From AC-50 sp035640455 (GTDB lineage: Bacteria > Actinomycetota > Thermoleophilia > Gaiellales > Gaiellaceae), in assembly GCA_035640455.1 (NCBI GenBank), contig DASQWB010000148.1, forward strand, positions 1-13,552: DNA of 13,552 nucleotides, given 5' to 3'. A program made the position numbers and the translations under genes. Every line of letters starts with the position of its first letter. Position 1 is the first letter of the stretch. The notes below the pieces were generated by a model. That model saw only the letters and a program-made list of their open reading frames with translations. It was not told the DNA's origin and searched no databases. Positions 12,775-13,552 of this stretch are shown here, in pieces.

Positions 12775-13552
12775 TTGAGCCACGAGACGCACGAAGTCGC
12801 CGCCGCCCGAGCGCTCGCCGCGAACGTCGAGGCGGCGCTTCGGCGCACGGAGTCGTTCGCCAAGCTCGACCCGGCCACGCAGGCGGCGCTCGTCCGCGAC
12901 CTCGGGACGATCCAGGCGGCGCTCGGCACGTCACCGCCGGGGCGCGAGCAGAGCGACCCGTACGCGTTCGCGCTCGGGGTCCCGGGCGACCGGTGGCACC
13001 TGGGCCGCGGCGCCCAAGAGCCGGCGCCGGCCGCCCCGGCCACGGGCAACGGCTCGACTCCGCCCGCGCCGTCGCCGGGCTCCTCGCGACAGCCGGCCAC
13101 CCAGACGCTCGCCGCCCGCGCGGGGGCGCTCAGCGACGAGATCAACTTCCCGTCCTTCGTCGCCGGGCTCGTCCACGGGACCTTCGACGCGATCGTCGAC
13201 GCGACGATCCGGCAGATGGAGACGTTCGCCGACCTCGTCAGCGCCGTCGCCAAGGACGTCGACCAGTTCACGAGCCAGAACATCACGCCGAATCAGGTCC
13301 GCGATTGGCTCGTCCAGCGGTTCCCGCAAGACCTGAAGCTCGACGTCTCGGCGGGCGAGCCGCGCGTCCGCGCCATCGCCGGAGCCGGAGCCGACGGCGA
13401 GGAGGTTTCCGACGGCGAGGAGGTTTCGCCCTCGTGGCTCGCCGACTTCGGCCTCGCGGGGGAGCCGCTCAGCGACGAGCTGATCGAGGAGCGGCTGGTT
13501 CCGGCCGCCCGCCGGCAGGTCGGCGAGAACCGGCTCCAGATGCTGGCGACGC
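12775..13552 (+). CDS. Hypothetical operon protein, 3' truncated by window edge
   Basis: 259 codons visible and still open at the window end. The TTG start has GGGAG 6 bases upstream and lies 21 bases after the previous stop; it is in the same frame but clearly a separate unit. The N-terminal 60 residues are helical (HEVAAARALAANVEAALRRT). A Pro/Ala/Gly-rich linker runs about 80-112. A helical domain starts at about 119: INFPSFVAGLVHGTFDAIVD, then RQMETFADLVSAVAKDVDQF and NITPNQVRDWLVQRFPQDLK. After an acidic repeat (DGEEVS twice, 207-218) comes SPSWLADFGLAGEPLSDELI and an AARRQVGENRLQMLAT helix. I have an impression of similar proteins of unknown function in injection-system or phage-like loci, but cannot verify it. 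No signal peptide is visible; a structural or adaptor role for the two hydrolases is only an inference. Confidence 0.75.
   Translation, partial: MSHETHEVAAARALAANVEAALRRTESFAKLDPATQAALVRDLGTIQAALGTSPPGREQSDPYAFALGVPGDRWHLGRGAQEPAPAAPATGNGSTPPAPSPGSSRQPATQTLAARAGALSDEINFPSFVAGLVHGTFDAIVDATIRQMETFADLVSAVAKDVDQFTSQNITPNQVRDWLVQRFPQDLKLDVSAGEPRVRAIAGAGADGEEVSDGEEVSPSWLADFGLAGEPLSDELIEERLVPAARRQVGENRLQMLAT
13393..13428 (+). repeat. 18-bp tandem duplication encoding DGEEVS twice
   Basis: Units 13393-13410 and 13411-13428 are 17/18 identical and in frame, giving DGEEVSDGEEVS in a linker. The near-identity suggests a recent slippage duplication. Confidence 0.8.

Noticed and set aside
8684..13552. 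Direct call of a contractile injection system or prophage
   Set aside because: No sheath, tube, baseplate, spike, portal or holin gene is visible. Only cargo-like features are present, so it stays a hypothesis.
1..13552. tRNA, rRNA, CRISPR arrays or intact insertion sequences
   Set aside because: No cloverleaf with the conserved T-loop, no regularly spaced repeat-spacer array and no transposase motif was seen by eye on either strand.

Overview
This is a high-GC chromosomal window with GTG/TTG starts, GC-rich third codon positions, hairpin terminators lacking strong U-tracts and a BTAD/SARP-type regulator. It most resembles an Actinomycetota genome; a deep-branching class such as Thermoleophilia is my guess from protein style only.

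Layout. (A) 1-2430: two tandem paralogous exported BNR/Asp-box beta-propeller (sialidase-like) genes; the first is cut by the window edge, and each is followed by a GGCCGG-core hairpin. (B) 2435-3007: a BCP/PrxQ-type peroxiredoxin, apparently with a leaderless GTG start. (C) 3008-5987: a decayed stretch. It holds an rlmN remnant (5' part and Fe-S cysteines lost, plus a frameshift), an intact gamma-glutamylcyclotransferase-like gene, a secreted protein and a frameshifted secreted protein on the minus strand, two similar 3' tails of a minus-strand gene family flanking about 1.3 kb, and the C-terminal nuclease piece of a type III restriction Res subunit. (D) 5988-7314, minus strand: a PAS-domain protein and an overlapping msrB-msrA pair for repair of oxidised methionine. 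(E) 7397-13552, plus strand: a small conserved-looking protein, a SARP/BTAD regulator, then a tightly packed operon. The operon encodes a 981-residue protein (peptidoglycan amidase plus two papain-like protease modules), a 375-residue protein with a lysozyme/chitosanase-like core and two 31-residue N-terminal repeats, and an unrecognised protein running off the window.

The main discovery is in (E). Three promoter regions carry direct repeats of a GTGACGN-like heptamer at 11- or 22-bp spacing, with a possible -10 element 8-9 bp after the last heptamer. This is the known architecture of SARP operators. The arrays precede the small gene, the regulator itself and the hydrolase operon, so the regulator plausibly controls itself and all of region E. 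Neither hydrolase has a visible Sec/Tat signal. A specialised export route (contractile injection, phage-like lysis or another system encoded beyond 13552) is therefore a reasonable but unproven hypothesis. No structural injection or phage gene is visible in the window.
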